Assembly: GCA_028283765.1 (NCBI GenBank)
Contig: JAPWJY010000008.1
Coordinates: forward strand, 1,307,001-1,371,000
Direction of reading: 5' to 3'
Origin: Parvibaculaceae bacterium
Lineage (GTDB): Bacteria; Pseudomonadota; Alphaproteobacteria; Parvibaculales; Parvibaculaceae
DNA: 64,000 bases
Part shown: one piece after another, positions 62,167-64,000 of the stretch
How the letters are laid out: each line of letters begins with the position of its first letter
Position numbering within the stretch: the first letter of the stretch is position 1
The notes under the pieces: model-generated
Told to the model about the DNA's origin: nothing
Database searches by the model: none
What the model saw: the letters and a program-made list of their open reading frames with translations, nothing else
Translations under genes and position numbers: made by a program

Positions 62167-64000
62167 ATGAGCGCGCCAAAGTTTGTCCACCTGAGGCTTC
62201 ATTCCGCCTATTCGCTGCTGGAAGGCGCGATCAAGATAAAGGCGCTGCCCGATCTCTGCCGGGCAGACGCCATGCCGGCACTGGCGATCACCGACAGTTG
62301 CAACATGTTCGGTGCGCTCGAATTCTCCGAGACCATGGCCGATGCAGGCATCCAGCCGATTATCGGCTGCACGCTCCCGGTGCGTCTGGAAGAGACCGGA
62401 GAAGGCTTTTTTGCCACCGGTCAGCGCCGCGAACCCGACGGCAATCTGGTCCTTCTGGCCAAAAGCGCCGAGGGCTACAGCAATCTGATGAAGCTCTCCA
62501 GCCAGGCCTTTCTCGATCCCCAAGCCGGAGAAGCGCCCCAGATCGGGATGGATCAGGTGAAGCGCCATGCGAATGGCCTGATCTGCCTGACGGGCGGTCC
62601 TTCCGGCCTCATCGACAAGCTTCTCCTTGGCGGGCAGAAGCCTGCGGCCGAACAGTTGCTGGCCGAATTGAAGGGCCTGTTCGGCGACCGGCTTTACGTG
62701 GAACTGCAACGCCACGGCATGGCCGATGAGCAGCAGGTCGAGCCCGATCTGGTCGAACTGGCCTATGCCCATGAACTGCCGCTCGTTGCGACCAATGAGC
62801 CCTATTTCGCCCGTCCCGATGAATATGAAGCGCATGATGCCATGATCTGCATCGCGGCCAGCGCTTTCGTTTCCCAGAGCGACCGGCGCAGATTGACGCC
62901 GGAACATCATTTCAGAAGCCAGGCGGAGATGGTGGCTCTCTTCGCCGATCTGCCGGAGGCCATTGCGAACACCATTGAGATCGCGCGCCGCTGCGCCTTC
63001 CGCCCCCGCACGCACAAGCCGATCCTGCCGAAATTCCGCGCGGCCGGCGAAGAGGCGGGCGACGTCAGCGAGGCCGACGAATTGCGCGCCCAGGCGCAGG
63101 AGGGGTTGCGCCAGCGTCTGGCCGTCATAGAGCATGCCGCCACGCGCGAGGAATATGAGGCAAGGCTGGCGTTCGAGCTCGATGTCATCATCAAGATGGA
63201 CTTTTCCGGCTACTTCCTGATCGTGGCGGATTTCATCAAATGGGCCAAGAATGAAGGCATACCGGTCGGTCCGGGCCGCGGGTCGGGCGCGGGCTCGGTT
63301 GTCGCCTGGGCGCTCACCATCACCGACCTCGATCCGTTGCGCTTCGGGCTGCTGTTCGAGCGCTTTTTGAACCCGGAACGCGTCTCGATGCCTGACTTCG
63401 ACATCGACTTCTGTCAGGACCGGCGCGATGAGGTGATCAGCTATGTGCAGGGGCGCTACGGCTTCGAGCAGGTCGCCCAGATCATCACTTTTGGAAAATT
63501 GCAGGCCCGCGCGGTCCTGCGCGACGTCGGCCGCGTTCTGCAAATCCCCTATGGTCAGGTGGACCGTCTCTCCAAGATGGTCCCCAATAACCCGGCCAAC
63601 CCGGTGACCCTGCGCGAGGCCATTCTGGGGGAACCGCGCCTGCGCCACGAGCGGGACACGGACGAGAATGTCGCCCGGCTGCTGGAAATCGGCCAGCGCC
63701 TCGAAGGGCTCTACCGCCATGCCTCGACCCATGCGGCCGGCGTGGTGATCGGCGACCGCCCCCTTGATGAGCTTGTGCCGCTTTACCGCGATCCGCGCTC
63801 CGAGATGCCGGTGACCCAGTTCAACATGAAATGGGTTGAGCCCGCCGGTCTGGTCAAGTTCGACTTTCTGGGCCTGAAGACGCTGACGGTGCTCGATCAG
63901 GCGGTCAAGCTGATCGCCCGGCGGGGGATCAGTGTCGATCTGCTGGACCTGCCGCTTCAGGATGAAGAAACCTTCGCCATGCTCGGGCGCGGTGAAACGG
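62167..64000 (+). CDS. dnaE: DNA polymerase III subunit alpha (partial, 3' end outside window)
   Basis: The first 611 codons of the replicative polymerase. The PHP domain starts [19 protein letters not shown] (about residues 6-210). The palm region carries [23 protein letters not shown] and [16 protein letters not shown], whose Asp pair binds the catalytic metals; [16 protein letters not shown] follows. The [15 protein letters not shown]-terminus marks DnaE1 and not the SOS polymerase DnaE2/ImuC. The start at 62167 is 90 bp after the LexA-controlled small gene, with only a weak hairpin between, so some SOS-dependent read-through is possible. Confidence 0.96.
   Translation, partial: MSAPKFVHLRLHSAYSLLEGAIKIKALPDLCRADAMPALAITDSCNMFGALEFSETMADAGIQPIIGCTLPVRLEETGEGFFATGQRREPDGNLVLLAKSAEGYSNLMKLSSQAFLDPQAGEAPQIGMDQVKRHANGLICLTGGPSGLIDKLLLGGQKPAAEQLLAELKGLFGDRLYVELQRHGMADEQQVEPDLVELAYAHELPLVATNEPYFARPDEYEAHDAMICIAASAFVSQSDRRRLTPEHHFRSQAEMVALFADLPEAIANTIEIARRCAFRPRTHKPILPKFRAAGEEAGDVSEADELRAQAQEGLRQRLAVIEHAATREEYEARLAFELDVIIKMDFSGYFLIVADFIKWAKNEGIPVGPGRGSGAGSVVAWALTITDLDPLRFGLLFERFLNPERVSMPDFDIDFCQDRRDEVISYVQGRYGFEQVAQIITFGKLQARAVLRDVGRVLQIPYGQVDRLSKMVPNNPANPVTLREAILGEPRLRHERDTDENVARLLEIGQRLEGLYRHASTHAAGVVIGDRPLDELVPLYRDPRSEMPVTQFNMKWVEPAGLVKFDFLGLKTLTVLDQAVKLIARRGISVDLLDLPLQDEETFAMLGRGET

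Noticed and set aside
62167-64000. SOS mutagenesis polymerase DnaE2/ImuC, given the nearby LexA boxes
   Set aside because: The N-terminus and PHP domain are of the replicative DnaE1 type, and no imuA or imuB gene is adjacent.

Overview
This window looks like a chromosome segment of a GC-rich, aerobic alphaproteobacterium. The signs are a complete 14-gene NADH dehydrogenase operon (nuoA-N), the proS-lolC-lolD...dnaE neighbourhood, DUF1467, an alpha-type short ProRS, oxygen-dependent (CobG/CobN type) cobalamin genes, and LexA boxes of the alphaproteobacterial GAAC-N7-GAAC form. I cannot place it to genus from the sequence alone. I see no prophage, insertion sequence or CRISPR array.

Layout. 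(1) 1-6740, accessory: the end of an autotransporter barrel, a class II aldolase, an SGNH-fold protein, the sulfonate monooxygenase SsuD and a large TonB-dependent receptor. (2) 6749-27576, a cobalamin island: cobB, cbiD, cobMEL, cobK, a riboswitch-led, tightly overlapping minus-strand operon (DUF1636-cobW-cobN-cobG-cobH-cobI-cobJ), then cobU-cobO-cobQ, cobD, cobC-bluB, and a second cobalamin riboswitch in front of the cobalt transporter pair cbtBA. The corrin-ring steps from precorrin-2 onward are nearly all here. cobA, the cobaltochelatase subunits CobS/CobT, and the genes for lower-ligand activation and final joining are not in the window. Three of these genes (cobM, cobG, cobD) each carry a single frameshift, while no other gene in the window appears broken. 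(3) 27615-32217: glutathione peroxidase, a pair of acyl-CoA dehydrogenases, a 25-residue membrane peptide, a chalcone-isomerase-like periplasmic protein and an HU protein with a histone-H1-like tail. (4) 32880-48357: tRNA-Asp(GTC) with a good promoter, then nuoA-N and birA. (5) 48429-54274, housekeeping: RNase J, DUF1467, proS, lolC/E and lolD. (6) 54283-61839, polysaccharide acetylation: a BcsC-like TPR protein without an outer-membrane barrel, divergent from a WssF-G-H-I-like set (SGNH, AlgF, AlgI, AlgJ) of the kind that acetylates cellulose or alginate. (7) 61863-64000: two exact tandem LexA boxes in front of a 51-residue membrane protein, then the start of dnaE.

How the parts work together. 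Cobalt entry (CbtAB) and corrin synthesis are both under B12 riboswitches, so vitamin sufficiency should shut down uptake and synthesis together. The block between lolD and dnaE interrupts a neighbourhood that I recall as usually contiguous in this class. It combines cell-surface polymer modification with a probable SOS-induced small membrane protein. The LexA-controlled small gene, which resembles the Caulobacter division inhibitor SidA in its setting, is the most interesting candidate for something undescribed.
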